Numbered from the stretch's first letter, positions 19,445 to 29,066 are shown. The stretch is DNA of 64,000 bases from Centipeda infelix ATCC 43532 (GCF_000234095.1 NZ_JH376799.1:88840-152839); one strand, 5' to 3'. Notes: generated by a model not told the origin, from the letters alone. Numbers and translations are program-made.

Positions 19445-19494
19445 TCGAGATTGCACTGGAGGCATCAATCGCCTAACCATAGGAGGAGATAGCA

Positions 19495-20679
19495 ATGGCT
19501 AGTATCAAACGCGTATTTCTGATTGTCCTCGACAGCTTCGGCATTGGGTGTGCACCGGATGCAGCGGATTTCGGCGACGGGCGCTGCAACACGCTCGCAT
19601 CGCTGACGACATCGCCGGAGCTGCACGCGCCGAACCTCACGAAGCTCGGCCTCTTTAACATCGACGGTGTCGGCTGCGGTACGCCCGCAGACAGCCCCAT
19701 CGGTACTTTTGCACGGCTGCGGGAGCTCTCGCGCGGCAAAGACACGACGATCGGACACTGGGAAATCGCAGGCATCGTCTCCGAGCAGCCCATGCCGACG
19801 TATCCGAACGGATTCCCGACGGAAATCCTCGAGCGGCTCTCGGCGGCGTGCGACGGGAAGAAAATCCTCTGCAACAAGCCCTACTCCGGCACGCAGGTCA
19901 TTCACGACTACGGGCGCGAGCAGGAGGAGACGGGCGGGCTCATCGTCTACACGTCGGCGGACAGCGTGCTGCAGATCGCGGCAAACGAGGCCGATGTCCC
20001 CGTCGAGCGTCTCTATGACTACTGCCGTGCGGCACGCGAGATCATGCAGGGCGAGCACGGCGTCGGGCGTATCATTGCGCGGCCGTACGTCGGCAGCTAT
20101 CCGAACTACGAGCGCACAGCGCACCGTCACGACTTCTCCCTCGATCCCACGGACGAGACGATGATGGATGCGCTCATGCGGCAGGGGCATGAGGTCATCG
20201 CCGTCGGCAAGATCAGCGACATCTTTGCGGGGCGCGGTGTCACGCGCAGCACGGGAGTCAACGAGAACAATGCCGACGGCATGGAAAAGACACTGCGCAT
20301 TCAGCAGGAGGACTTCACGGGGCTGTGCTTCGTCAACCTCGTCGATTTTGACATGACGTATGGACACAGGCGCGACATCGCAGGCTATGCACGCGCGACA
20401 ACGGAATTCGACGTGCAGCTCGGCACATTCATGGAGCATATGCGCGAGGACGATGTGCTGATGATTACGGCTGACCACGGCTGCGACCCCGGCGCACCCG
20501 GCACGGATCACACGCGTGAGTACGTGCCGCTCCTCGTCTACGGCGCACCGATCCGTCAGGGACTCAACCTCGGGACGTACCCGACCTTCGCCATGATCGG
20601 CGCAACGGTGGCGGATATGTTCGGTGCGGGGCTGACGACAAAGGGCGAGAGCCTGCTGCCGCGCATTCTTGCGCACTGA
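19495..20679 (+). CDS. deoB: Phosphopentomutase
   Basis: Interconverts (deoxy)ribose-1-phosphate and (deoxy)ribose-5-phosphate, linking nucleoside breakdown to central metabolism. It is an alkaline-phosphatase-superfamily enzyme with N-terminal metal residues in VLDSFGIG, the phosphothreonine motif KDTTIGHWE near residue 85, and C-terminal metal ligands in ITADHGCDP and HTREYVPL. At 394 residues it is complete. SD GGAGGAGA precedes the ATG. It sits between deoD and the pyrimidine nucleoside phosphorylase gene with short gaps, so it belongs to one transcript. Confidence 0.97.
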   Translation: MASIKRVFLIVLDSFGIGCAPDAADFGDGRCNTLASLTTSPELHAPNLTKLGLFNIDGVGCGTPADSPIGTFARLRELSRGKDTTIGHWEIAGIVSEQPMPTYPNGFPTEILERLSAACDGKKILCNKPYSGTQVIHDYGREQEETGGLIVYTSADSVLQIAANEADVPVERLYDYCRAAREIMQGEHGVGRIIARPYVGSYPNYERTAHRHDFSLDPTDETMMDALMRQGHEVIAVGKISDIFAGRGVTRSTGVNENNADGMEKTLRIQQEDFTGLCFVNLVDFDMTYGHRRDIAGYARATTEFDVQLGTFMEHMREDDVLMITADHGCDPGAPGTDHTREYVPLLVYGAPIRQGLNLGTYPTFAMIGATVADMFGAGLTTKGESLLPRILAH

Positions 20680-20692
20680 GGAGGATCGACCC

Positions 20693-22015
20693 ATGCGCAT
20701 GTATGACCTGATTACGAAGAAAAAGCATGGCGGCACACTCACTGCCGAGGAGCTGCGCTGGATGGTCGAAGGCTATGTCGCGGGCGAGATTCCCGACTAC
20801 CAGATGTCCGCCATGCTGATGGCGATCTGGTTCAGTGGCATGACGGCCCAGGAGACAACGGAGCTGACGATTGCAATGGCGGACTCGGGCGACCGCGTCG
20901 ACCTCTCGGCGATTGCCGGCAAAAAGGTGGACAAGCACTCCACCGGCGGCGTCGGCGACAAGACGACGCTCATCTGCGCCCCGATTGTCGCCGCCTGCGG
21001 CGGACGCGTCGCGAAGATGAGCGGCCGCGGTCTCGGGCACACGGGCGGTACCGTGGACAAACTGGAGGCCATCCCCGGCTATGAGACGACGATTTCACGG
21101 GAAAAATTCTTCTCCATCGTGAACGAATGCGGCGTGTCCGTCATCGGGCAGTCGGGCAACCTCGCGCCGGCAGACAAGAAACTCTACGCGCTGCGTGACG
21201 TGACGGCGACGGTCGACGCGATCCCGCTGATCGCGTCCTCGATCATGAGCAAGAAGCTCGCCGCCGGCTCGGACTGCATTCTGCTCGACGTCAAGACGGG
21301 CTCGGGCGCGTTCATGAAGACGCTCGACGACGCCATCGCGCTTGCGCAGACGATGGTCGCCATCGGCGAAGGCGCAGGGCGGCGCACCGTCGCGCTGATT
21401 ACCGACATGGACACGCCGCTGGGGCTCGGCATCGGCAACAGCATCGAGGTCGCGGAGTCGATGGACGTGCTGCGCGGCAAGGGGCCGCATGACCTGACGG
21501 AGGTGTCGCTCCAACTCGCGGAGAACATGCTCTACCTCGTCGGCAAGGGCACGATCGAGGAGTGCCGCCGCATGGCGGAGCAGTCGATTGCCGACGGATC
21601 GGCGTTCGAGACGTTCTGTACGATGGTGCGGCGGCAGGGCGGTGACGATGCCGTCCTGCGCGACGCGTCGAAGTTCCCGCAGGCGGCCGTGCAGGTGCAG
21701 ATCCGCGCGCATGCGGACGGCTACATCACGTCCATGGACGCGGAGAAAATCGGCGAGGCGAGCGTCGTGCTCGGTGCGGGGCGCGAGACGAAGGACAGTC
21801 CGATCGATTTCGCCGCCGGTCTCATCCTACACAAGAAGTATGGCGACGCAGTGAAGTCGGATGATGTCATCGCAACGCTCTACACGGACAGCACACAGCG
21901 TGGCGACAGCGCGGCGCAGCTCTACCGCGCGGCGATTACCATCGGCACAGAGAAGCCGCCCGTCCGTCCGCTCGTCTATGCCCGTGTGGAGAAAGACAAG
22001 GTCGTTCGGTACTAA
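20693..22015 (+). CDS. pdp: Pyrimidine-nucleoside phosphorylase
   Basis: Phosphorolyses uridine, deoxyuridine and thymidine. The family signature KMSGRGLGHTGGTVDKLE lies near residue 107, preceded by the phosphate-binding KHSTGGVGDKTT. At 440 residues it fits the PdP/DeoA family; the broad-specificity Firmicutes type (pdp) is more likely than strict thymidine phosphorylase, but this is not certain. I chose the ATG at 20693, preceded by GAGGA. It follows deoB by 13 bases. Confidence 0.93.
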   Translation: MRMYDLITKKKHGGTLTAEELRWMVEGYVAGEIPDYQMSAMLMAIWFSGMTAQETTELTIAMADSGDRVDLSAIAGKKVDKHSTGGVGDKTTLICAPIVAACGGRVAKMSGRGLGHTGGTVDKLEAIPGYETTISREKFFSIVNECGVSVIGQSGNLAPADKKLYALRDVTATVDAIPLIASSIMSKKLAAGSDCILLDVKTGSGAFMKTLDDAIALAQTMVAIGEGAGRRTVALITDMDTPLGLGIGNSIEVAESMDVLRGKGPHDLTEVSLQLAENMLYLVGKGTIEECRRMAEQSIADGSAFETFCTMVRRQGGDDAVLRDASKFPQAAVQVQIRAHADGYITSMDAEKIGEASVVLGAGRETKDSPIDFAAGLILHKKYGDAVKSDDVIATLYTDSTQRGDSAAQLYRAAITIGTEKPPVRPLVYARVEKDKVVRY

Positions 22016-22038
22016 CAACTCCGATGGGGGGATTTCGT

Positions 22039-23235
22039 ATGTTTTTCTTCGTCAACTTGCTCGGCCTTGTCGTGTTCCTCGGAATCGGGGTGCTCGCATC
22101 GCGGAACCGCAAGGAGATCCAGTGGCGTTCGGTCGCCTCTCTGCTCACGCTGAACCTCATGCTCGCGTGGTTCCTGACCTCGTTCGAGATTGGGCGTGAG
22201 ATGATTACAGCTGCCGCGGCCGGATTCACGGAGCTGATCAACATCTCGTACGTCGGCATCGCGTTCGTTTTCCCCGACTGGGTCCACGTGCCGCAGATGA
22301 ACTTCTTTGCTGCAGCACTGCTGCCGATTCTCTTCGTCGTGCCGCTCTTTGACATCCTCACGTATTTCGGCATTTTGCCGTTCGTCATTCGCTGGATTGG
22401 CAAGCTGCTCACATTTCTCACCCGCGCGCCGAAGTTCGAGTCATTCTTCGCCATTGAGATGATGTTTCTCGGCAATACGGAGGCACTCGCTGTATCGAAA
22501 CTCCAGCTCATGAAGATGAGCAAGGAACGCGTGCTGACCATCGGTCTCATGTCGATGAGCTGCGTGACGGCGGCACTCATCGCCGTCTACGTCAAGATGA
22601 TGCCGGCGGAGTATGTCGTCACGGCAATTCCGTTGAATGTCATCAATGCGCTGCTCGTCTCCTCGCTCCTCCATCCCGTGAAGGTTGCACCGGAGGAGGA
22701 CACAATTGCAACGATCCACGAAGGAGGTGGGCGCGAGCCGTTTTTCTCCTACCTTGCGGAGTCAATCATCGGCGCAGGACGCCTCGTGCTCATCATCTGC
22801 GCGAATGTCATCGCCATCGTTGCGCTGCTCAAGTGCGTCGACCTCCTCCTCGGCATTCTGCATCCATCGCTCTCACTTGAGCTCATTCTCGGTGTCGTGC
22901 TGTTCCCATTCGCGTGGCTGCTTGGTCTCGCGCCGACAGAGGCGTTCCAGATTGCCCAGTACATGGGGACAAAGTTCATCACGAACGAGTTTGTCGTCAT
23001 GCTGCAGATCCAGGATGTCGTCCGGACGTGGCCCGCTCATATGCAGGCTGTGATGACCGTATTCATTACGTCATTCGCCAACCTCGGGACAATCGGCATC
23101 ATCCTCGGCTGCTTTAAGGGGCTCGTTGACGGCGAACGCAACACGATCGTCGCTCGCAACGTATCCTATATGATACTGTCCGGATTGCTGGTCTCCTTGC
23201 TGTCTGCCGCAATCTGCGGATTGTTTGTCTGGTAG
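22039..23235 (+). CDS. Concentrative nucleoside transporter (CNT/NupC family)
   Basis: A 398-residue membrane protein with about nine or ten helices. The CNT marks are a Gate-like segment with FFAIEMMFLGNTEALAV and the later LGLAPTEAFQIAQYMG and TNEFVVML regions, which line the nucleoside and cation sites. It imports nucleosides with sodium or protons. I chose the ATG at 22039 because the run of six G lies a few bases upstream; the in-frame ATG at 22024 contains that run. It closes the salvage cluster and supplies the substrates for DeoD and Pdp. Confidence 0.92.
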   Translation: MFFFVNLLGLVVFLGIGVLASRNRKEIQWRSVASLLTLNLMLAWFLTSFEIGREMITAAAAGFTELINISYVGIAFVFPDWVHVPQMNFFAAALLPILFVVPLFDILTYFGILPFVIRWIGKLLTFLTRAPKFESFFAIEMMFLGNTEALAVSKLQLMKMSKERVLTIGLMSMSCVTAALIAVYVKMMPAEYVVTAIPLNVINALLVSSLLHPVKVAPEEDTIATIHEGGGREPFFSYLAESIIGAGRLVLIICANVIAIVALLKCVDLLLGILHPSLSLELILGVVLFPFAWLLGLAPTEAFQIAQYMGTKFITNEFVVMLQIQDVVRTWPAHMQAVMTVFITSFANLGTIGIILGCFKGLVDGERNTIVARNVSYMILSGLLVSLLSAAICGLFVW

Positions 23236-23245
23236 GCGAAACATA

Positions 23246-23297
23246 AAAAGGCACTGCTGCACGAAGACGTTTCCATCTTCGTGCAGCAGTGCCTTTT
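23246..23297. terminator. Strong terminator between CNT transporter and FIST-MCP genes
   Basis: A perfect inverted repeat of more than 20 bp (AAAAGGCACTGCTGCACGAA and onward) with an 8-base loop and A/T runs on both sides lies between two converging genes. It probably serves both. A related TGTTGCACGAAG hairpin closes the window at 63948. Confidence 0.9.
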
Positions 23298-23311
23298 ATC
23301 TGTAAAATTTT

Positions 23312-25414
23312 CTACCGAATGGAATGCAGCACTGCCTCCAACTCGTTATAACGCTCCGTCAGCCGCTCACTAAGCGACGCAATGCGGCCGATGGCCTCCG
23401 TCGAGCGTTGAATCGCACCGAGTCCATCGTCCAAGCTTTTCTTCAGATCCGCCATGCGCCCGTCAAAGCCCTGCTCGAAATTTTCCACCTGATCCTCGAG
23501 TGCATGATTCGTCGCAAGCATCTTGTCGATCTCCTGTACGTCACGCAGGAGCTCCCCAATTGCCTCATCGGATGCCTCGAGCCGCTCGCGCGTGTTCTCC
23601 GAGAGCTTGCGCACCTCGCCCGCAACGACGGCAAAGCCGCGCCCCTGTTCCCCCGCACGTGCCGCCTCGATTGCGGCGTTGAGCGCGAGGAGGTTGATCT
23701 GCGCCGAGATCTCCGTAATCATGTTCATGACCTGCTCGATCTTCTTCGTGCTCTCCGTAAGGTGCTCGAGCCTCGGTGTGATCTCCGCGTTGCGCCCGAT
23801 CAGCTCCTTTGTCATATCGCCTTGCCCGCCGAGCCCGCTGTTCAGGTTGTCGATGAGCACACCGACACGCTCTGCGCTCTCTCCGATGCGTGACATCGTC
23901 TTGCCCATACCCGCAATTTGGTCACGGTACCCGCCGAACTCACCCATGATGCCGTCCTTGAGCCGCCCGATGATCTCCAGACGGCTGATCTCGTGTACGA
24001 GGAAGGATTTCTGGCAGAGCGCATAGACGGACGGAAACCGATTCATATATCCGTCGTAGAACGATCCGCCCGACAACTGGTAAAAGAAGATCGCTGTCAG
24101 GGTCTCGTTGATGTGCATCCCCGCGATCTCGCCGAGTGCCGAGTATCCTGCGACGGGCATCCCGTCAAAGAGGTCGGCATGCGCAAGTTCGTCCGCAAAG
24201 GTCAGGCGGCGCAGGATACAGTCGTTCATCACAACGCCGATGGGCGCAGGTTTCCCCTTGGAAAATCCCGTATAGTCCGACTTCAGCATCTCGATGAATT
24301 TCGTGCGCCGCATGAGGTAGATTTCCTCCCCCGCAGCGATGTCACAGAAAAAATGCATCCGCTTCGTCGCAGGATCAATTTTTTGCAGGGAGCGGATGTA
24401 GAACTGGTTGCCGACATAGGTCGCAAAGGTATAGCCCGCGAGTGCTTTTGTGAGCGCGTCAACGTCCGACACATGCAGGTATTCCATCAGGACATCGGCG
24501 AACAGAACCGGCCGCCCTTCGGCATTGGCGACGGTATCTACTGTACGGAATGTTGCGTCCGAGCCGATGACCGTCCACTTCTCCCCCGTCTCCTCCGCCG
24601 CCTGCGTCTTAAAGACGGAGTAGCGGTAGTCTGCGGCGAGCTTCACCACGAGAACGACGGCATGATTCTCAAGCACCTTGCTGCCGTTGTAAATGTAGGT
24701 ATGGGAAAAGTCGAGCGCACCACCTGCACTGCCACCGACGTAGGGACAAGGCAGGTTCTCCGCGTCGTAGAGTGCACGCAGCACGAAAGACTCACACGAG
24801 CTCACACCGTCCACATAGACGAACGCAAACGTATCGTCAAAGCGTACGGGAAAGGGGATGCTCTCCGCACGGATATCTGCGGTGATCTTCGATACGCGCT
24901 CGGCGGGGGTCAGCGTCACTTCGCCGCGCTTCATATCCTCGTTGTGCAGCGGAAGTGTCATCATGTGCGTCTGTGCAATCATGCGCTTGCTGAACACCTG
25001 CAGGAGCACCTTCGCGCGCCCATCGTCCGCATCCATATAGTAGGAGCGCGTTCCGGGCGTATGCGTCAGCTCCCCGCAGGTCGTCATCAAGAGAAACTGC
25101 ACATCCGGTGGTGAGACGGAGTGAACTGCGCGCGCCACATCGTCCATGTGGAGATCGGCAGAGATGAAGCCGAGTACGATGGCAGGCCCTCCCGGCACAT
25201 CGTAGAGCTCACGCAGACGCTCCGCCGTGAGTTCCGCGCGCGTGAGATAGGCGGACTTCATATCGCCCGCCCCTACAGTTCCAAGCCCTGCAAACGGCGC
25301 ACGCGCCTTTGCTGCCGGCTCCGCGGCAGATGGCTGTGCCGCAAGCGGCTTCGCCTTGATCCGATCCGCGAGTGAGACCTCTTCTCTCTTCTTATTCCCA
25401 AATAAGCCAAACAT
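23312..25414 (-). CDS. Soluble chemoreceptor with FIST sensor domains
   Basis: A 700-residue protein without membrane helices or signal peptide. Residues about 75-260 match a FIST domain and 285-430 a FIST_C domain, sensory modules thought to bind small ligands such as amino acids. Residues 500-700 are a methyl-accepting chemotaxis signalling domain, with the highly conserved hairpin tip [19 protein letters not shown] (about 570-588) and [18 protein letters not shown]. It should signal through CheA and CheW from the cytoplasm. Its own promoter (25449-25477) overlaps the end of the upstream permease gene. The ligand is unknown. Confidence 0.9.
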   Translation of the reverse strand: MFGLFGNKKREEVSLADRIKAKPLAAQPSAAEPAAKARAPFAGLGTVGAGDMKSAYLTRAELTAERLRELYDVPGGPAIVLGFISADLHMDDVARAVHSVSPPDVQFLLMTTCGELTHTPGTRSYYMDADDGRAKVLLQVFSKRMIAQTHMMTLPLHNEDMKRGEVTLTPAERVSKITADIRAESIPFPVRFDDTFAFVYVDGVSSCESFVLRALYDAENLPCPYVGGSAGGALDFSHTYIYNGSKVLENHAVVLVVKLAADYRYSVFKTQAAEETGEKWTVIGSDATFRTVDTVANAEGRPVLFADVLMEYLHVSDVDALTKALAGYTFATYVGNQFYIRSLQKIDPATKRMHFFCDIAAGEEIYLMRRTKFIEMLKSDYTGFSKGKPAPIGVVMNDCILRRLTFADELAHADLFDGMPVAGYSALGEIAGMHINETLTAIFFYQLSGGSFYDGYMNRFPSVYALCQKSFLVHEISRLEIIGRLKDGIMGEFGGYRDQIAGMGKTMSRIGESAERVGVLIDNLNSGLGGQGDMTKELIGRNAEITPRLEHLTESTKKIEQVMNMITEISAQINLLALNAAIEAARAGEQGRGFAVVAGEVRKLSENTRERLEASDEAIGELLRDVQEIDKMLATNHALEDQVENFEQGFDGRMADLKKSLDDGLGAIQRSTEAIGRIASLSERLTERYNELEAVLHSIR

Positions 25415-25448
25415 AGATCTACCTCCCCATCCAAAATGCTTTAATCCG

Positions 25449-25477
25449 ATTATAACACCTTACTGTCACCGTCGCAA
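25449..25477 (-). promoter_or_regulatory. Promoter of the FIST chemoreceptor gene
   Basis: On the minus strand TTGCGA is separated by 17 bases from a perfect TATAAT, 35 bases upstream of the ATG. It overlaps the last codons of the APC permease gene. Confidence 0.7.
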
Positions 25478-26812
25478 GAATTTGTAGAGAATCATCGGGA
25501 CAACGAGCATGGGCACACCGAGATAGAGTGCTGAGCGCAGCTCCGGCACAAAGAGCATGAATGAGAGGCAGAAGACCTGTGCCCAGATGCCGAACAGTGT
25601 CACATACGGAAAGAAGGGCATACGGTAGCGCAGGAGTGAGACCGCATCCTCCGCCTCAAGTTTGCGTCGGCGGCGGTACTGGCTCCAGCAGATCGAGATC
25701 CATGCCATGGCACCCGAGAAACCCGAGAGCGCGAGCAAATAGGTATAGAGCTCACCGCGCGGATTCATCGCATAGATGGCGATCACGCCCCAACAAAATG
25801 CGATGGAGGCATAGATGGCACGCGAGGGGACGCCTTTCTTGCTCAGGCCCTCAAGTACACGCGGTGCCATGCCCATGGTTGCAAGCGCGTGTACCGTACG
25901 CGCCGCGCCGTAGAGCCCCGAGTTCGAGCAGGAGATCGCCGCCGTCAGCACAACAAACGAAAAGAGCGCACCGAGATGTGAAAATCCATGTTCCGTGAGT
26001 GCCGCCGCAAACGCGCTTTCCTCCAGCGAGGCGTGATCCCACGGCAGAATCGAGATGAGCAGGGTGATCGGTATGATGTAGAGGGCAATGATCCGCCACG
26101 TCACGTTGCGCACCGCCGTCGGAATGCTGCGCGCGGGATCAGCGGTCTCCCCTGCCGCAAGACCGATGATCTCTGTCCCTTGGAAATTCACAAGGATAAT
26201 GACCATCGTAAGCACAATGCTCCAATATCCGTTCGGCGCAAAGCCACCGCTGCCGAGCAGGATGCGTGTCCCGATACAGCCCTCGTCTCCGATGAGCCCG
26301 AGACAGATGAGCAATGCGACCACGCTAAAGGCGACGAGTGCAGTCACCTTGATGAGCGAGAGCCAAAACTCGCTCTCACCGAATTTATCGACACGAAACA
26401 GATTGAGGATGGTGACGATGAGACCAAAGAATACCGCCCACCAAACCGTTCCAATCTCCGGGAAGAAGCCGTTCATGATGATTCCGGCGGCAATCATCTC
26501 CGAGGGCACATAGGAAACCCATGTCACCCAGTATGACCATCCGACCCCGCACGCCCACGTCGCCGAGATGTTCTCGCGCGCATAGACGACAAACGAGCCG
26601 GAGAGCGGTTTTTCTACCGCGAGCTCGGCAAGGCAGAGCATAACCGCGAGGACAATAATGCCCCCAAGCAGGTAGGAAATCACAGCGGCAGGCCCCGCCT
26701 GTTCGAGCACATAGCCCGTCCCGAGGAAGTATCCACTCCCGATCACGCCGCCGAGAGAGATGAACTGAAGATGTCGGTGCTTCAGCTTCCGTTTCATTGT
26801 CGATTCGCCCAT
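25466..26812 (-). CDS. APC-superfamily amino acid permease (AAT type)
   Basis: A 12-helix transporter of about 448 residues. It begins with the LKHRHLQFISLGGVIGSGYF signature of the amino acid transporter (AAT) family, in which GGVIGSG forms the broken first helix that binds the substrate amino group. NFQGTEIIGLAAGETADP near residue 220 and a C-terminal SGFSGAMAWISICWSQYRFRRR-like segment (here SQYRRRR) are also typical. The substrate is unknown. The start is uncertain: I place it at ATG 26812, though the ATG at 26797 or upstream starts are possible, as no ribosome-binding site stands out. Confidence 0.87.
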   Translation of the reverse strand: MGESTMKRKLKHRHLQFISLGGVIGSGYFLGTGYVLEQAGPAAVISYLLGGIIVLAVMLCLAELAVEKPLSGSFVVYARENISATWACGVGWSYWVTWVSYVPSEMIAAGIIMNGFFPEIGTVWWAVFFGLIVTILNLFRVDKFGESEFWLSLIKVTALVAFSVVALLICLGLIGDEGCIGTRILLGSGGFAPNGYWSIVLTMVIILVNFQGTEIIGLAAGETADPARSIPTAVRNVTWRIIALYIIPITLLISILPWDHASLEESAFAAALTEHGFSHLGALFSFVVLTAAISCSNSGLYGAARTVHALATMGMAPRVLEGLSKKGVPSRAIYASIAFCWGVIAIYAMNPRGELYTYLLALSGFSGAMAWISICWSQYRRRRKLEAEDAVSLLRYRMPFFPYVTLFGIWAQVFCLSFMLFVPELRSALYLGVPMLVVPMILYKFLRR

Positions 26813-26904
26813 AGGCTTTGTAACACAACCTTTCTTCCCACTTCTCCACACGAAAAATTGTGCTTTCATCATACTACAAGAGCGCATGGATTACTACGAT
26901 TTAT

Positions 26905-26933
26905 TTGACAAAGCCGTAAATTTTTATTATCAT
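26905..26933 (+). promoter_or_regulatory. Promoter of the secreted-protein/yigZ pair
   Basis: A perfect TTGACA is separated by 17 bases from TATCAT, 33 bases upstream of the ATG at 26966. Confidence 0.7.
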
Positions 26934-26965
26934 TTTACCAGCTACACAAAGGAGGAGCTTGTATT

Positions 26966-27592
26966 ATGAAATTCAAAGCCTTGCTGCTCGCCCTCGCCCT
27001 TGTCATCATTATGTCAGGTACGGCGGGCGCGGCTGTCACCGAACATCGTGAGTCGACAACGAACCTCTCCATCGCCTATCCCATTCTCACGGCGGAAGAT
27101 GGTGTCGTTGCAGCCCCCATCAACGCCGACATCGAGACTCTTGCCGCACGCGTACGCGCAGACTATGAGAGCGGTGCGTTCTATCGCGGAGAACTCGGCT
27201 ACCGCGTGCATCTGGATGACGAGAACTTCCTGTCTGTGACGTTCACGGATCTGCGCTATGCGCTGCGTGCAAATCAGCCCACGCGTCATGACTACGGTTT
27301 CGTCTACTACAAAAAGACCGGGCAGCGTCTGCCGTTCGCGTTCTTCGTCCATGTCACCCCGTCCGATCTCGACGGCGAGGCAGTCAGCGGGCATCTCTAC
27401 AACGAACAGGGACGCAATACGCCGATTCAGCCGGAGAAGTCCGTCCGCGAAGTCCCAACGAACTACTTCCTCGGCGGGCGCGGCTTCGTCTGCCCGATCT
27501 TTCAGGCGGGTGAACTGACGGCAAGTGCAGGGCCGACCTACATCCTGCTTGATGCGGGCATCGTCGACTACTTCAACCGCAAGAACAAATGA
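26966..27592 (+). CDS. Secreted protein with DUF3298/RsiV-like domain
   Basis: A 208-residue protein with a clear Sec signal peptide (KFKALLLALALVIIMSG, cleavage likely after AGA near residue 22). The mature part looks like the DUF3298/DUF4163 fold seen in RsiV and PdaC: an IAYPIL strand early on, IETLAARVRADYESG, then NFLSVTFTDLRYAL. It ends at FNRKNK without an anchor. In a diderm cell it would be periplasmic. SD AAAGGAGGAG precedes the ATG. It overlaps the yigZ gene by ATGA. The assignment to the DUF family is by pattern only. Confidence 0.65.
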   Translation: MKFKALLLALALVIIMSGTAGAAVTEHRESTTNLSIAYPILTAEDGVVAAPINADIETLAARVRADYESGAFYRGELGYRVHLDDENFLSVTFTDLRYALRANQPTRHDYGFVYYKKTGQRLPFAFFVHVTPSDLDGEAVSGHLYNEQGRNTPIQPEKSVREVPTNYFLGGRGFVCPIFQAGELTASAGPTYILLDAGIVDYFNRKNK

Positions 27593-28245
27593 CGATGGAA
27601 GCCTATACGACTATCACGGGGGAGATACCGACGGACGGTGTCTCCCCCGTTTTATACGAGATCCAACGGTCGCGCTTTCTCGCCTACGTCATCCACGCAG
27701 AGGATGAGGACGAGGTGCGTACATGGCTGCAGGGCGTGAAGAAGGAACACTATGAGGCGCGCCATGTCCCCTACGCAATGGTGTTCGGAGTGCATTCCGA
27801 CCGTCAGCGTTCGAGTGATGACGGCGAGCCTGGCGGGACTGCGGGCAGTCCTATCCTCGAGGCAATCAAGGCACGCGGCATCACGAACACCGCCGTCGCC
27901 GTCGTTCGCTATTTCGGAGGGATCAAGCTCGGTGCAGGAGGCCTCATCCGCGCATATGCTCATGCGGCGGGCCTTGGACTGGATGCTGCGGCAAAGGTCC
28001 GTATGACCCCACTGCAAACGATGTACGTCCGGCTTGACTATGATCTCCTTGCCGTCGTCGAATGCTATGTCCGTGAGGCACAGCTGCTGACGGAGGAAGC
28101 TGACTATGCAGACACGGTGACGCTCTCACTGCTCGTACCGACGGGCGACATCGATACCCACCAACGCGCACTCACCGACCTCACCGCGGGGCGTGCGCGC
28201 TATCGCCTCGGTGAGCGACGGCATGTCGCAATTCCGCATACATAG
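27589..28245 (+). CDS. YigZ/IMPACT family protein
   Basis: A 218-residue protein with the UPF0029 (Impact N-terminal) domain. Family stretches are SRFLAYVIHAEDEDEVRTWL, then HVPYAMVFG, SDDGEPGGTAGSPIL and AVVRYFGGIKLGAGGLIRAY (about residues 82-127), followed by a small ferredoxin-like C-terminal domain. The molecular role of YigZ is not settled; eukaryotic IMPACT affects translation control. The start ATG overlaps the stop of the upstream gene, so translation is coupled; an ATG two codons later is also possible. Confidence 0.92.
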   Translation: MTMEAYTTITGEIPTDGVSPVLYEIQRSRFLAYVIHAEDEDEVRTWLQGVKKEHYEARHVPYAMVFGVHSDRQRSSDDGEPGGTAGSPILEAIKARGITNTAVAVVRYFGGIKLGAGGLIRAYAHAAGLGLDAAAKVRMTPLQTMYVRLDYDLLAVVECYVREAQLLTEEADYADTVTLSLLVPTGDIDTHQRALTDLTAGRARYRLGERRHVAIPHT

Positions 28246-28273
28246 AAAAAGCACCTCATGGAGGTGCTTTTTC
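28245..28273. terminator. Bidirectional terminator between yigZ and crp-like gene
   Basis: GAAAAAGCACCTC pairs perfectly with GAGGTGCTTTTTC around a 3-base loop. It overlaps both converging stop codons, so it should end both transcripts. Confidence 0.9.
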
Positions 28274-28968
28274 TATTCGATATTGCAGATCTCCCTGCCG
28301 CAGTTCTCGCAGTGGATTTCGTTTTTTAGAAAATCAATGTCCTTGATGAGGATGAGATGCCCACGCATGGCAATCACGCCTGTTTTCTTGAGATCGGCAA
28401 GCATACGGTTCAGGCTTTCACGCGCCGACGCGGAGTAGTTCGCGAGCTCCTGATTCGTCAGCGGTACGGAGATCAGAACGCCCTCCTCCGTCTCCATCCC
28501 GTAGCTGTTCGCGAGGCGGATGAGCGTCGAGTAGAGTGCTCCTTTCTTCCCGTAGAGCACGAGGTCGCGGAACTTCAGGTGCTGCTTGCGCATGTGCATA
28601 CCGATCAGCTTGAGCAGTGCGATGGAGAGATGCGGATGTTTTTCCAGATACGCCTGCAGGACGGGAAACTCGATCGCATAGACCTCCGCAGCACTGCGCG
28701 CGACCGCACTGAAGATGTAGGTCGGCTCTTCCTCATAGATCGGCAGCTCGCCGATGATGCTCCCTCTCGTCGCCAGACGCAGGGCGAGCACGCGTCCGGA
28801 CTCGCCGTATTTCACAATGAAAATATGCCCCGAGCGCACAATGTAGAAATAGCGTGCCGATGTGCCCTCACGAAACAGATACGCCCCATCGTGCAGCGAT
28901 ATCACCTTCCCCGGGATCGACATCATCTCCCGAATGAGCGCCTCCTGGTCCACGAACCTCTCCTCCAT
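28273..28968 (-). CDS. Crp/Fnr-family regulator with C-terminal cysteine cluster
   Basis: A 231-residue regulator: barrel domain (about 15-125; FREGTSARYFYIVRSGHI), dimer helix, and winged helix with TNQELANYSASARESLNRML as recognition region. Unlike Fnr it lacks N-terminal cysteines, but the last residues HCENCGREICNIE hold three cysteines (CxxCxxxxC), which could bind metal or sense redox state (inference). It is divergent from narK, and a perfect TGTGA-N6-TCACA site lies between them, so it is the leading candidate for narK control and possibly for its own. The ATG has GGAGAGG upstream. Confidence 0.88.
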   Translation of the reverse strand: MEERFVDQEALIREMMSIPGKVISLHDGAYLFREGTSARYFYIVRSGHIFIVKYGESGRVLALRLATRGSIIGELPIYEEEPTYIFSAVARSAAEVYAIEFPVLQAYLEKHPHLSIALLKLIGMHMRKQHLKFRDLVLYGKKGALYSTLIRLANSYGMETEEGVLISVPLTNQELANYSASARESLNRMLADLKKTGVIAMRGHLILIKDIDFLKNEIHCENCGREICNIE

Positions 28969-29029
28969 TCCTGTCTATAGAGAATGTCCATTGTATTTTT
29001 TAATATTATCGAAAAAACTATTAAAAACC

Positions 29030-29045
29030 TGTGACATCGGTCACA
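29030..29045 (+). promoter_or_regulatory. Crp/Fnr-type operator upstream of narK
   Basis: TGTGACATCGGTCACA is a perfect TGTGA-N6-TCACA palindrome. Its centre lies about 41.5 bases before the start site predicted from the downstream TATAAT, the position of class II activator sites. Confidence 0.8.
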
Positions 29046-29066
29046 TCCAAGCGAAAAATTTTTCAC

